64,000 nucleotides of DNA, from contig CABUSV010000011.1 of assembly GCA_902494345.1 (NCBI GenBank), positions 1 to 64,000 on the forward strand, in the 5' to 3' direction. Below, in pieces: positions 16,301 through 24,912 of this stretch. The first letter of the stretch is position 1. Each line of letters begins with the position of its first letter. Both the position numbers and the translations under genes were made by a program. This DNA is from an uncultured Collinsella sp. GTDB taxonomy: Bacteria; Actinomycetota; Coriobacteriia; Coriobacteriales; Coriobacteriaceae. The notes below the pieces were generated by a model that had not been told where the DNA came from, did no database searches, and worked only from the letters and a program-made list of their open reading frames with translations.

Positions 16301-16960
16301 GCTGTCCTCGTTGCCGATGGTCTGGCCCGTGGAGCTCACCATGCGGCGAATGCGGTCGATCTCGTCGCCGAAAAATTCAATGCGCACGGGCGCCTTTTCC
16401 TGCGCGGGAAACACCTCGACGGTGTCGCCGTGCACACGGAACAAGCCGGGCGCGTCGGCGGCACCGGCATTGGTGTAGCCCATGCCCACCAGGCGCTGCG
16501 GCACCTCGTCAAAGGAAATCTCCTCGCCCACCGCAAAAGTAGTGGACTCCCAGTAGCGGCTCTCGACCGGCGGCACGCAGCGCAGCAGTGCGCGGGCCGA
16601 GGCGACCATGATGCAGTTGTCTCCGCGCACGATGCGTCCCAGCGCCTCGCAGCGCTGCGCCACCACGGCGTCGTCGGGCGCCTGCTCGCGCCAAGGGTAG
16701 TCCTTGCGCTCGGGAAAGCGGCACACGTGCGCCAGGCCCACATAGGCGGCAAGGCTGCGTGCGGCGCGATCGGCCGCATCCTCGCCACTCACGATGTAGA
16801 CCGTGGGGCGCGGACGACGTGCAAACTGGGCGGCCGCCATAAGCGTTCGGCCCGATTGAGACACGGCCAGCGTCACGTCCTCGCCAGCATCGAGCCCGGC
16901 CTCGACGGTCTGCAGCGCCTCGGCAGTGTAGAGCTGCGCGGCTATACGGTGAATGAGCAT
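13328..16960 (-). CDS. mfd: Transcription-repair coupling factor Mfd
   Basis: A 1210-aa DNA translocase that removes stalled RNA polymerase and recruits UvrA. The N-terminal UvrB-homology part is followed by the RNA polymerase-interacting (CarD-like) domain around FKPGDYVVHATHGIALF. The helicase core follows, with Walker A GDVGFGKTEVA (most relatives have GYGKT), DEEQ in IIDEEQRFGV, and motif VI QLKGRVGR. A C-terminal TRCF domain completes it. The length is normal. The ATG at 16960 has GGAGGAA 6 nt upstream. The gene is separated from the upstream ATP-grasp gene by a terminator, so it likely has its own promoter in 17014-17182. Confidence 0.97.
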   Translation of the reverse strand: MLIHRIAAQLYTAEALQTVEAGLDAGEDVTLAVSQSGRTLMAAAQFARRPRPTVYIVSGEDAADRAARSLAAYVGLAHVCRFPERKDYPWREQAPDDAVVAQRCEALGRIVRGDNCIMVASARALLRCVPPVESRYWESTTFAVGEEISFDEVPQRLVGMGYTNAGAADAPGLFRVHGDTVEVFPAQEKAPVRIEFFGDEIDRIRRMVSSTGQTIGNEDSIEIFPCRELALTDDAVHNMHVALYRASQDDSKLAALLEMVDARIVTPELDRFLPVMYGQTVSPLSHVSGKALVVLSEPRSLFDDCLRAYEDIEARAGEAGVDRLDGLYVRAQQLDFGSQQRLNYVSLIRAGGAVTAELKIEQPAIAGSDNRFMTRIQEVVGKRYACVFAIPDRGARESMELTFGDEGITFEESLTAAPENAGAIGDRVRVAAADSADRAARQEAHASIRERKADALNARSLEAGAAQAAAGAAVPTISRGRVTFVDAALPQGVVVPDANLAVFSIADLNARMDANRARSRRKVDITQITFPFKPGDYVVHATHGIALFSEIARQEVGGKERDYFLLEYADGDKLYVPLEQVDRITRYVGPDGDKPRLTRLNTADWTRATNKARKNAKKLAFDLVDLYTRRSSITGIACPPDTPEQIEMEQSFPYDETRDQLEAIADIKADMEAPKPMDRLLCGDVGFGKTEVALRAAFKCVDSGRQVMVLCPTTILAQQHYETFFERFAPFGLEVEVLSRFRTPAQQKRALKAFAEGAIDALIGTHRLLSADVNPKNLGLVIIDEEQRFGVQHKEQLKNLREQIDVLTLSATPIPRTMQMATSGVRDMSLITTPPTGRRPVIVHVGEYDPDVVSAAIRLEVGRGGQVYYVSNRVKTIDDAVARVHEAAPEARVGVAHGKMSPREVEDVMIEFATKKIDVLIATTIVESGIDNATANTLIIEDSQRLGLAQLYQLKGRVGRSATQAYAYFMFPGELPLTEEATARLTALSEFQDLGSGMRIAMRDLEIRGAGSLMGAEQHGNLSSVGFDLFTQMLGQAVAEARGDDDAGVEAASVGINLPADYFLSEEYLPAVDQRVLVYRKLAAAEDLESIDEVQEETEAAHGELPLAGLNLFNRARIRIRGERLGLESVTLSGGRITFLGVDVPKKVAFELKTRYGAVNFPKSRKLSVPYKAGAGAGSGLGRGLDANDGTGPVAAALMLLQQLGASDDD

Positions 16961-16990
16961 GCTGTTCCTCCGGCATTGCAACGCCAAAAG

Positions 16991-17013
16991 CCCGCCGAGG
17001 CAAGCTCGGCGGG
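16991..17013 (-). terminator. Terminator of the ATP-grasp gene
   Basis: CCCGCCGAG (16991-16999) pairs with CTCGGCGGG (17005-17013). On the minus strand the stem is followed by CTTTT. It lies between the ATP-grasp gene and mfd. Confidence 0.75.
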
Positions 17014-17182
17014 TCGTTCGTCAAATTCGTTGCCTGTCATGGTAGCGCATGGAGGGGACTCCAGCTCAGGCGTACGCCCAGCCCCGCAACAAAAACGCCA
17101 GACAGAACTGAACTCACCGACTTCGCCAAAATCTCCCCGTCACGTCGAACGCCGCAGCCACGGAAGGTGCCCCAAGAAACGG

Positions 17183-18649
17183 CTATTCCTCAAAAAAGCT
17201 CGCAACGTTCAGGCGGCTCGTCCACTCACCTATGGTGTTGGCAAAACCGACGCGTGTGTACACGCCCGCAAAACGGCCGCGATACAGGTACAGGCCTTCC
17301 ATATTAGAAGCGGGCGCAAAACCAAGATCATCCACAAGTCCTTTGGGCGCCTCTCCTCGATGCGGCCCATCGACAAGCGTTCCGCGCAAGCAGGGAGTCT
17401 GATACTGCTGAGCATACTCCTGCACAATCGCCCCAGCTGCCGCAGCGCGAGCAAGCACCTGGGACCATTCCCGTTCCGTGACATCCAAACCGGCCACAAC
17501 GCCAACCGCGTTGTAGCCGCCGCACGGCTTGACAATCCATCGATCCTTTTCGGCAAATCTCGACAACTGGGTGCTTTCGTCCATAATCTCGGTATAGGGC
17601 ACATGCTCCCGGACAAACGATTGCTCCTCCGGACTCAACAAGGACTGCCCGGCTCGAGACCACAAAAACGCAAATACGGTCTTAGTCGCACACGGCCACG
17701 TTCTAAAACCACCGACGATACATGCAAGCCCTTCTTGGGCAGCCTCGATTAAGGCCGAGCGTCCGTCGCACGGCTTATCCCACAGCTCGCCGGTCACCGC
17801 GCGCCGCCAAACGCAATCAATAGGACCAGCGGCATCGCACAGGCGCCTAGCACCGCTCTCACCTTTGCCAATCCGCAGGTCGCGCACATCCGCAAAGCGT
17901 GCGACTACACCCCGCTGCCTCATAAGGTCGACAAAATGAGCTGCATCTTCCAAGTCGATGCTTTCCGAATAGTCGACGATTGCCACCGAAGCGGGATTTA
18001 TCTTTGATTGCGGTGTATAGAGCCCCTCGTCAACGCAGACCCCGTCGTCCGATCGTGCACCATCCTCGGTGCGACGAGGATGGGCCAGCTCCCACTCTGC
18101 ATAGGTCTCAAACAATGCATCTATCCAGCTGCCGCACAAATCGTACTGCCGAAAGCCGGGGTGGTCGGATGCAAACTCCTCAAAGGAAGGCGTCATTCGC
18201 ACTGCCTGACAGACCGCATCGGTCACTACCATTCCAGCACTGCCGTCGGTATTGAGCTCGCAAAACGTATACGAACCGTCGTCCTCGTCAAGAAAGATAT
18301 CAACGCGCGCAAGGGGGATCTGGCAATCATAGCCGGCATCCATAGCGCACAGGTCAGCAAAAGCCGGATCCATGCGAAACCACGCACGCACGGAGGCATC
18401 GGAACAAAACGCCCGCGTCACCTTGTCCATAATGCCGTACACGCGCTCGGCCGCCTCCTTAAGAAGCGCCGTCATATCCTTATCGAATATCTTTGGCGTT
18501 AAAGCCCAGGGCGCAGGGTCGCCATGGTAGAGTGCATGGGTTTGAGACAAGTATTCGTCGCCTTTGCGACGACCAGGTAGGTCACCTTCGCGCGTGCGCA
18601 CAATGCGCTCAAAATAATCTTCAAGCTCTCGCGTCTTCAATGTTGCCAC
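17183..18649 (-). CDS. Glutathionylspermidine synthase-family ATP-grasp ligase
   Basis: A protein of about 488 aa of the glutathionylspermidine synthase-like ATP-grasp family, which forms an amide bond using ATP. Supporting stretches are DIFLDEDDGSYTFCELNTDGSAG (acidic substrate/metal region, split here), VDYSESIDLED, and the ATP-binding DRWIVKPCGGYNAVGVVAG followed by AIVQEYAQQYQTPCLRGT. No amidase domain is fused, unlike E. coli Gsp. The true amine and acyl substrates are unknown. The start is taken as GTG at 18649 because GGAGGG lies 4 nt upstream; an ATG four codons earlier overlaps that site. It is monocistronic. Confidence 0.82.
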   Translation of the reverse strand: MATLKTRELEDYFERIVRTREGDLPGRRKGDEYLSQTHALYHGDPAPWALTPKIFDKDMTALLKEAAERVYGIMDKVTRAFCSDASVRAWFRMDPAFADLCAMDAGYDCQIPLARVDIFLDEDDGSYTFCELNTDGSAGMVVTDAVCQAVRMTPSFEEFASDHPGFRQYDLCGSWIDALFETYAEWELAHPRRTEDGARSDDGVCVDEGLYTPQSKINPASVAIVDYSESIDLEDAAHFVDLMRQRGVVARFADVRDLRIGKGESGARRLCDAAGPIDCVWRRAVTGELWDKPCDGRSALIEAAQEGLACIVGGFRTWPCATKTVFAFLWSRAGQSLLSPEEQSFVREHVPYTEIMDESTQLSRFAEKDRWIVKPCGGYNAVGVVAGLDVTEREWSQVLARAAAAGAIVQEYAQQYQTPCLRGTLVDGPHRGEAPKGLVDDLGFAPASNMEGLYLYRGRFAGVYTRVGFANTIGEWTSRLNVASFFEE

Positions 18650-18723
18650 GTTGCCCTCCATTGCTTGATTTTTTGTTCATGCTACGCCAGCACGCCACGA
18701 CTTCGGCGCGCTTGAATAGGCTT

Positions 18724-18858
18724 CTAAATTAGCAACACATTTTTGCATGAGGCGGCAGGAGGCAACATATACTCCTGCTCAACCGCATGCCCAGCCCCGC
18801 AGTTCGTGCATAAATCGGTTCCATCGGGTATCTCGGAGCCACACTTGGTGCAAGACAT
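18724..18858 (-). CDS. Short zinc-ribbon protein or remnant
   Basis: A 44-codon frame reads MSCTKCGSEIPDGTDLCTNCG at its start, a CxxC-x10-CxxC zinc ribbon (Cys3, Cys6, Cys17, Cys20) like those that open many Coriobacteria membrane proteins. The frame then continues with no transmembrane segment and stops at 18724. GAGGGG lies about 10 nt upstream of the ATG, which is marginal. It is either a genuine small zinc-binding protein or the truncated head of a larger gene. The rest of the 328-bp gap around it shows nothing recognisable. Confidence 0.45.
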   Translation of the reverse strand: MSCTKCGSEIPDGTDLCTNCGAGHAVEQEYMLPPAASCKNVLLI

Positions 18859-18977
18859 ATTCGGGCATCCCCTCACAGCAAACGGCATCTGTCGCCATCA
18901 TATTGAGCCCTCGCGACCCATATGTGCTGCGCAACATTAGTCGCCGTCCTCTGGTGCCGACAAAATGCGGCGGGCCC

Positions 18978-19643
18978 CTACCCCATCACACGCACGCTGG
19001 GGCAAAGGTCTGCCAGCGGGCACTTGTCGCACTTGGGTTTGCGGGCGTCGCAGATCTCGCGGCCAAAGGTGATCCACTGGTGGTTGACCGATCCCCAATA
19101 CTCGTGCGGCAGAATCTTGAGCAGATCTTGCTCGGTCTTGAGCGGCTCTTTGGCATGCGTCTTGGGGCTCAGCATCAGGCGGTGCGCGATGCGGTTGACA
19201 TGCGTATCGACCGCGATGCCCTCGACAATGCCAAACCCCACATTGAGCACGATGTTCGCCGTCTTGCGCCCCACACCCGGCAGCTTGACGAGCTCCTTCA
19301 TGTCGGCCGGTACCTCGCCGCCGTAATCGGCAACGATCATCTGCGCGGCCTCCACGGCGTGCTTGGCCTTGCTCTTGTAAAAACCGAGTGACTTGATGGT
19401 CTCGGCCACGTCGGTCACACTTGCCCCGGCCATGGCCTCGGACGTGGGCCACTGGGCAAATAGTTGGGGCGTCACCTTATTGACCTGCGCGTCGGTCGTC
19501 TGAGCCGAGAGCAGTACCGAGATAAGTAGCCTAAAGGGATTCTCGTGGTCCAAAAAGCACTCGACCGGGCCATAGCGACGGTTAAGGCGCTCGCACACCT
19601 CAACGGCGCGCTCGCGTTTGGCGGCATTGGTCTCGCGTGGCAT
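18978..19643 (-). CDS. nth: Endonuclease III (bifunctional DNA glycosylase/AP lyase)
   Basis: A 221-aa base-excision repair enzyme that removes oxidised pyrimidines. The helix-hairpin-helix LPGVGRKTANIVLNV contains the catalytic lysine, AVDTHVNRI the catalytic aspartate, and CDARKPKCDKCPLADLC at the C terminus is the C-x6-C-x2-C-x5-C [4Fe-4S] motif. The start at 19643 has GAGGAG 5 nt upstream; a frame nine codons longer lacks a ribosome site. It follows the ABC transporter gene by 63 bp on the same strand. All key residues are present. Confidence 0.96.
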   Translation of the reverse strand: MPRETNAAKRERAVEVCERLNRRYGPVECFLDHENPFRLLISVLLSAQTTDAQVNKVTPQLFAQWPTSEAMAGASVTDVAETIKSLGFYKSKAKHAVEAAQMIVADYGGEVPADMKELVKLPGVGRKTANIVLNVGFGIVEGIAVDTHVNRIAHRLMLSPKTHAKEPLKTEQDLLKILPHEYWGSVNHQWITFGREICDARKPKCDKCPLADLCPSVRVMG

Positions 19644-19706
19644 AACGACTCCTCGGATCGGCAGAAACATAACTTCACAAAAACGATTGTCCCACGTACG
19701 GGGACC

Positions 19707-21509
19707 TTAAGCCTCCAAAAATGCGCCGGTCTGGCGGCTCCACAGACTTGCGTACTCACCGCCCGCCTCGACGAGCTGCGCATGCGTACCGTCCTCGACA
19801 ATCTCGCCGTCCGCCAGCACCACGATGCGGTCGAGCGCCGCCACGGTGGACAGGCGATGCGCCACCACAATGGAGGTGCGGCCGCGCATCAGGTTCTCGA
19901 GCGCTTCCTGCACCAGCGCCTCGGACTCACTGTCCAAGGCAGACGTCGCCTCGTCGAGCACCAGAATCGGCGCATCGGTGAGGATGGCGCGGGCGATGGC
20001 CACGCGCTGGCGTTGGCCGCCCGAAAGCTTAACGCCGCGCTCGCCCACCATGGTGTCAAAGCCGCGGGGCAGGCGGTCGATAAACTCAGTCGCATTAGCC
20101 AAGCGAGCCGCCTCGCGAATCTGCTCGTCGGTGGCGTCGGGGCGTCCGTAGGCGATATTCTCGCGAATGGAGCGGTGGAACAGCAGCGCCTCCTGCGGCA
20201 CGTAGGCAACCTGGCGACGCAGGCTCTGCTGCGTGCAGCGCGAGACATCCTGGCCGTCCACGAGCACGCGGCCGCCCTGCACGTCGTCCAGGCGAAGCAG
20301 CAACTTGGTGAGCGTCGTCTTGCCCGAGCCCGATTTGCCCACCAGGCCCACGCGCTGGCCCGCCGCCACATGGAGCGTCAGGTCGTCAAACACGCTCTCG
20401 CCCGCCGCGGCGTCACGGTATGCAAAGCTCAAGTGCTCGAAATCAATCGCGCCCTCGCGCACCTTGAGCTCGGGGGCATTCGCGTCGTCTGCCACCAGAC
20501 GCGGCTCGTCCAGCACGCGCGTCATCTCGGCGGCGTCGCCCAGCGCGCGGTTGATGCGTTGCATCATGGAGCTCACGTAGTTCAGACGCATAGTGAGGTT
20601 GTACGTGTAGGTAAAGATCATGACGAGCGCGCCGGCCGAAATGCCAAACCATGCGTTGCCACCCGCGGCGAACACACTCACCACGGCCATGGTAATGACG
20701 ATAAGACCCGAGGTCGTAAAGTTGCGTTGCATCATGGCGTGCATCGATACCGTTTCGGCATCGCGCGCGGCACGGTCGGCGGTATCGAATAGGTCGCGCT
20801 CAAAGTCCTCGCGCCCGCAGGTCTTGACGGCCAGGATGTTCGTGACCGCGTCGGACAGCACGCCCGACAGCTTGTTCTGCGCGGCGGACGTCGCGGCCGA
20901 AAGCGGCATGATGCGCTTGTACATAAGCCAGACAAACGCGATGTAGGTAACCATGATGCCCACCAGGATCACGGTAAATGCAGGCACCACCGGAGCGAGC
21001 GCCGCCACCGTGCAGACAACCGAGGTGATAGTGGGGATGAGCGAATACACCGTCACGTCCACCAGACCCGTGTAGCCGCTCATAAAACGGCTCGTCTGGC
21101 TCACAAGCGATCCTCCAAATCGACTGGTGTGGAATGTCATGGATTGATTGGAGAGCGTGTCGAAGCACAAGCGCGCCAGGTGATAGTTGCCCGCAATCTC
21201 GAGCTTGTAGACGGTGTAATCCTGCAGCTTGGAGAGGATCTGGCCTACCAGGTTAACGAGCACGAGCGCCAGAATATAGGGGCTAAAGACCTCAAACACC
21301 TGGTCGCCTGCCACGGGGCCGGCCTGGACGCGGTCGACGATAAGCGCCATCACGTAGGTGTTGGCAAACGTAAGCAAAAAGATATAGCCCGCCGACGAGA
21401 ATACCGAGAGAAAGACGATCAGCGGCTGCGTGCGCGTGACATCCCAAAAACGCTGCAACGTGCGGCGCACGGTGGAGCGCTTGAGCGGACTGGTGCTTTT
21501 CTGAGACAT
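19707..21509 (-). CDS. ABC exporter, fused permease and ATPase
   Basis: A 600-aa half-transporter that must dimerise. The N-terminal ~330 residues form the six-helix exporter domain. The ATPase domain has Walker A GLVGKSGSGKTT, the Q-loop YVPQEALLF, signature LSGGQRQR, Walker B ILVLDEATSALD and the H-loop IVVAHRLST. The substrate may be lipid, peptide or drug. The ATG at 21509 has AAAGGA upstream, and a longer frame has no ribosome site. There is only one copy here, so a homodimer is likely. Confidence 0.93.
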   Translation of the reverse strand: MSQKSTSPLKRSTVRRTLQRFWDVTRTQPLIVFLSVFSSAGYIFLLTFANTYVMALIVDRVQAGPVAGDQVFEVFSPYILALVLVNLVGQILSKLQDYTVYKLEIAGNYHLARLCFDTLSNQSMTFHTSRFGGSLVSQTSRFMSGYTGLVDVTVYSLIPTITSVVCTVAALAPVVPAFTVILVGIMVTYIAFVWLMYKRIMPLSAATSAAQNKLSGVLSDAVTNILAVKTCGREDFERDLFDTADRAARDAETVSMHAMMQRNFTTSGLIVITMAVVSVFAAGGNAWFGISAGALVMIFTYTYNLTMRLNYVSSMMQRINRALGDAAEMTRVLDEPRLVADDANAPELKVREGAIDFEHLSFAYRDAAAGESVFDDLTLHVAAGQRVGLVGKSGSGKTTLTKLLLRLDDVQGGRVLVDGQDVSRCTQQSLRRQVAYVPQEALLFHRSIRENIAYGRPDATDEQIREAARLANATEFIDRLPRGFDTMVGERGVKLSGGQRQRVAIARAILTDAPILVLDEATSALDSESEALVQEALENLMRGRTSIVVAHRLSTVAALDRIVVLADGEIVEDGTHAQLVEAGGEYASLWSRQTGAFLEA

Positions 21510-21634
21510 AGGCTTCCTTTCGCGTCTGATAGGACGAAACGCCATTGTTGCACACTAAAGCGCGCTTCAGGCACGTACGACACGAAAAGCGCCCGCGCTC
21601 CGCGCTTGCGCAGACGCCCCGCCGTCAGGCACAG

Positions 21635-22990
21635 CTAGTCCTCGTCTTCTTGATCTGCGGGCAGGCCCGCGGATGTGAGCCCCAAGATCGCGTCGGCCTC
21701 GTCGGCATCCTCCAGGGCGTCGATGTCCTTGAGCTTGCGCTCCATGACGTTGGTGCGCGTGGTGATGATGCCCTCGACCGTCTTTCCCGCGGTCTCGATC
21801 TGCTGTTGGGCGCGACGCAGCGCCGCCTGGTAGCGCGGCAGCTCGGCCTTGACGGCGGAAAGCACGCGCAGCACGTCATCGGTGTGCTTTTGCAGCCTAA
21901 ACGTCTGGTAGCTCATCTGCAGGCTGTTGAGGATGGCCGCCATGGTGCTGGGGCCGGCAACGTTGACGTGATAGTCGCGGCCCAGGATCTCGATAAGCCC
22001 AGGGAGACTGACGACCTCGGCGTACAGGCCCTCAAACGGCACGAACAGAATGCCAAAGTTGGTCGTCGCGGGCACGCTCAGGTACTTCTCGCAGATGTCC
22101 TTTGCCTCGCGTTTGACCATCGCATCGAGCGTCTTGCGCGCAGCGGCGACGGCCTCCGCGTCACCCGACTCCTGGGCGTCGAACAGATGTTCGTACGCGT
22201 CGCCCGGGAATTTGGAGTCAATCGGCAGCAGCACGGGATCGCCCTCGTCTACCGGCAGCTTGACGGCAAACTCAACACGCTCCGAGGCGCCAGGCTTGGT
22301 GGCAACGTTTTCCAGATACTGGTCGGGCGTAAGGATGTCCGCCAGGATCGCACCCAGCTGCACCTCGCCCAAAATGCCGCGCGCCTTCACATTGCCCAGC
22401 ACGCGCTTAAGGTCACCCACGCCGGTGGCGATGGACTGCATGTCGCCCAGGCCCTTGTACACGGCCTCGAGCTGATCGCTCACCTGCTTAAACGATGCGG
22501 ACAGACGATCGTTGAGCGTACGGGAGAGCTTCTCGTCCACCGTCGCGCGCATCTGGTCGAGCTGAACGTTGTTGTCCTTGCGGATGGCGCCCAGCTGGGC
22601 ATCGACCGTCTCGCGCACCTTGTCCAGGCGGTGCTCGATACCCTCGCGGTTGGCGCCAAGCTGCTGGGCCGTCTCGCGACGCAGATCGTCCATACGGTCG
22701 CCGGCCTGTGAGAACTCGCGCGCAATGGTCAAATAGCGTTGCTGCTCCACGGCGGCGTCGGTCGTCTGCTGCTGCGCGATGGCGTTTGCCGTGCGGCGGG
22801 TTTCTGCCAGCGCGACGTTGAGGGCATCGAGTGTGCTGTTGGCCTGCTCGAGCGCCGCGAGCGTCTCCGCGTCGTTGCCGCCACGCTCTCGCAACTCGGC
22901 ACGAAGGCCTTTAAGCTGCAGGGCGCAAACCACAGCAACCCCCACCGCCACCAAGGCAATCACAACAAGCGCAATATCAATAGCAGACAT
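21635..22990 (-). CDS. rmuC: DNA recombination protein RmuC
   Basis: A 451-aa protein with an N-terminal membrane anchor (about 5-25), a long coiled-coil (about 30-170) and the C-terminal RmuC nuclease-like domain, recognisable by GILGEVQLGAILADILTPDQY split around its centre, LPIDSKFPGDAYEHL and TTNFGILFVPFEGLYAEV. It limits DNA inversions at short inverted repeats in E. coli, which is notable in a region rich in such repeats. The start at 22990 is preceded by GGCGGAG at short spacing. Lengths and motifs are normal. Confidence 0.92.
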   Translation of the reverse strand: MSAIDIALVVIALVAVGVAVVCALQLKGLRAELRERGGNDAETLAALEQANSTLDALNVALAETRRTANAIAQQQTTDAAVEQQRYLTIAREFSQAGDRMDDLRRETAQQLGANREGIEHRLDKVRETVDAQLGAIRKDNNVQLDQMRATVDEKLSRTLNDRLSASFKQVSDQLEAVYKGLGDMQSIATGVGDLKRVLGNVKARGILGEVQLGAILADILTPDQYLENVATKPGASERVEFAVKLPVDEGDPVLLPIDSKFPGDAYEHLFDAQESGDAEAVAAARKTLDAMVKREAKDICEKYLSVPATTNFGILFVPFEGLYAEVVSLPGLIEILGRDYHVNVAGPSTMAAILNSLQMSYQTFRLQKHTDDVLRVLSAVKAELPRYQAALRRAQQQIETAGKTVEGIITTRTNVMERKLKDIDALEDADEADAILGLTSAGLPADQEDED

Positions 22991-23113
22991 AGACTCCGCC
23001 CAACAAACCCAATCGAGTATCAATCAAAACCGCGATCAATCTTACCCCGCCACACGCACCGGGAGCCCCACGGCAGTCGGACAAATGGATTTTGGACCAC
23101 AGGCGTCAAAACG

Positions 23114-23536
23114 TTAACTCTCCCAGCCGGCGCGGATGGTTGTTATGACATCGCCTAGGCGCTGGCCGAGGGCTGACAGATGTTGGAGCACTTCATTGGG
23201 CGAGGCGCCGTTGAGGATGCAGGTGAACGCATACGAGACCAGGAAAATCACCGCAAGTCCTAACGGAATGAGCACGATCATCGCTAATGTGCGCAGGCGC
23301 TGGCCCACGCGGCGGTGACGCGTGCGGCGTTTGTCGAACGCAAGCTCCTGCGCATACGAATCTTGTTGTACGGAATAGTTCTCTGGCGCCGATCCGCCCG
23401 CAAGCGAAACCGCGGGCGTGGCATTTTGCGCAGGGGGCTGGGCGGCTACTCCTTGCATTTGCATCTCCATAAGCCGTTGCTGTTGGCGCAACATGCGCTC
23501 GGCTTGTTGCTGCGGGGTCTCAAGAAACAGGTCCAT
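23114..23536 (-). CDS. Hypothetical single-pass membrane protein
   Basis: A 140-aa protein with no recognised family. It opens with a Gln-rich amphipathic region (MDLFLETPQQQAERMLRQQQ), has a low-complexity Ala/Pro stretch, a basic patch KRRTRHRRVGQRLR, and one transmembrane helix (about 83-107). A short tail of ~30 residues follows. The start at 23536 is chosen because GAGGAGG lies 5 nt upstream; a frame extending 57 codons further has no ribosome site. It is probably real, given the clean ribosome site and a typical positive-inside membrane segment. Its function is unknown. Confidence 0.65.
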   Translation of the reverse strand: MDLFLETPQQQAERMLRQQQRLMEMQMQGVAAQPPAQNATPAVSLAGGSAPENYSVQQDSYAQELAFDKRRTRHRRVGQRLRTLAMIVLIPLGLAVIFLVSYAFTCILNGASPNEVLQHLSALGQRLGDVITTIRAGWES

Positions 23537-23855
23537 GCTGGCCTCCTCAATCGGGGCATTCGACGCTTGCGCCCAGCATCCCGCACCGCCAAGGCCACGG
23601 CAACGCAATCCGTAGCAATAGCTGCAAAGTTTCTTGTTGGCAAAAGCTGTCGAAAACCTCAACAACTCTTCTACCAGCACTTTCTCTGAGCTTTTTTTCA
23701 TCAGCAATCTTTTGGCCTTCCACCCTTACGCCAACTGACCAAAATCTAACCAAAAGCTTGACGGAAATTGTGAAGACCGGAACCTCAAACAAGGCGCGGC
23801 GCCCCGAATGAGGTGCAAAAAAAACAAGGCGGCACGGCCTTGGGCGAAGCACCAT

Positions 23856-24057
23856 GGACAGTTAGTTCAAATACGTATAATTCAGACCTCCTCCATATGC
23901 CCTAAGATGCTACGTGTGGCGCGATTGATTCCACACAACGGGCAAGTAAGACCTATAACCAGGCCCTTCAGGCAGCCCAAAGGGGCTCGATAGGCCTCCA
24001 ACTGCCAAAAAGCCGACCGCAGAGCGATCGAAAAATACGTATCTGAACTAACTGTCC
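23856..24057. repeat. 202-bp element with 23-bp terminal inverted repeats
   Basis: The left arm 23856-23878 and right arm 24035-24057 are inverted repeats with a single mismatch, both beginning GGACAGTTAGTTC (outside to inside). About 156 bp without an open frame lie between them. No obvious target duplication is seen. The size and terminal symmetry suggest a MITE-like non-autonomous element. It occupies part of a 722-bp gap between the hypothetical gene at 23114 and rubrerythrin; the rest of this gap shows nothing else that can be supported. Confidence 0.65.
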
Positions 24058-24258
24058 GCCCCATACAAGACGTGCCGCCCCAAAAGGGACGGCACACAAA
24101 CTTAATTATCAGCTTTTCTGTAGCGAGCACGCGACGACCCAACGCCGGAGCGCAGGGCGGGGAAATACCTTTGCCTCGCGCGACCCTGCGGAGCCGTGAG
24201 CGAGAGGGGAAGGCAATCCGGCCTCCGCCCTGAGCTCCGCAGCAGCCAGCACCAAGCG

Positions 24259-24798
24259 CTAGTAGTTCACCACCTGCTCCTCAAAGTACGCCTTCGGGTG
24301 GTTGCACACCGGGCACACTTCGGGCGCTTCGGCACCCACATGCAGGTGCCCGCAGTTCAGGCACTTCCATACCTTCACGCCCTCGCGCTCAAACACCTCG
24401 CCCGACTCAATGCGCTCGACAAGCTTGTTGTAGCGCTCCTCGTGAGCCTTCTCGACAGCACCGACGCCGCGGAACTTTGCGGCAATCTCGGCAAAGCCCT
24501 CCTCCTCGGCGGTCTTGGCAAACTCGTCGTACATCGTGGTCCACTCGTAGTTCTCGCCCGCAGCGGCATCACGCAAGTTGTCCAGGGTGTCGGGAACGGC
24601 GCCGTCGTGCAGATACTTAAACCACAGCTTGGCGTGCTCGGACTCGTTACCTGCGGTCTCGGCAAAGATATTCGAGATCTGAACGTAGCCGTCCTTTTTG
24701 GCCTTAGATGCGTAGTAGCGATACTTGGTGTGCGCCTGGGACTCACCGGCAAAAGCGGTCTCGAGGTTCTTCTTGGTTTGGGAGTTCTCAAAATCCAT
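24259..24798 (-). CDS. Rubrerythrin
   Basis: A 179-aa cytoplasmic non-haem iron peroxidase that protects anaerobes from hydrogen peroxide. The ferritin-like four-helix domain (about 1-135) has the di-iron ligands in AFAGESQAH, GNESEHAKLW and EKAHEERY. The C-terminal rubredoxin-like domain has CLNCGH and CPVCNHP. The start at 24798 follows AAGGGA. It lies just downstream of the rrf2-mutY pair but with a 114-bp gap containing a small hairpin (24824-24842), so it may have its own promoter. Confidence 0.96.
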   Translation of the reverse strand: MDFENSQTKKNLETAFAGESQAHTKYRYYASKAKKDGYVQISNIFAETAGNESEHAKLWFKYLHDGAVPDTLDNLRDAAAGENYEWTTMYDEFAKTAEEEGFAEIAAKFRGVGAVEKAHEERYNKLVERIESGEVFEREGVKVWKCLNCGHLHVGAEAPEVCPVCNHPKAYFEEQVVNY

Positions 24799-24912
24799 AG
24801 GTGTACTTCCCTTCAACACATGCCGCCCGTAGGCTTCGGGCGTCCTTGTCTTTAGGATGCCCTCATGTCGAAAATCTAAACCTTACAATCCTGTTCTTCA
24901 GATTTGAGCGAG

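Noticed and set aside
14270..17752. A 1160-codon open frame on the plus strand opposite mfd
   Set aside because: It mirrors the codon bias of mfd in an opposite frame, has no ribosome site, and its translation is low-complexity His/Arg/Gly with no domain.
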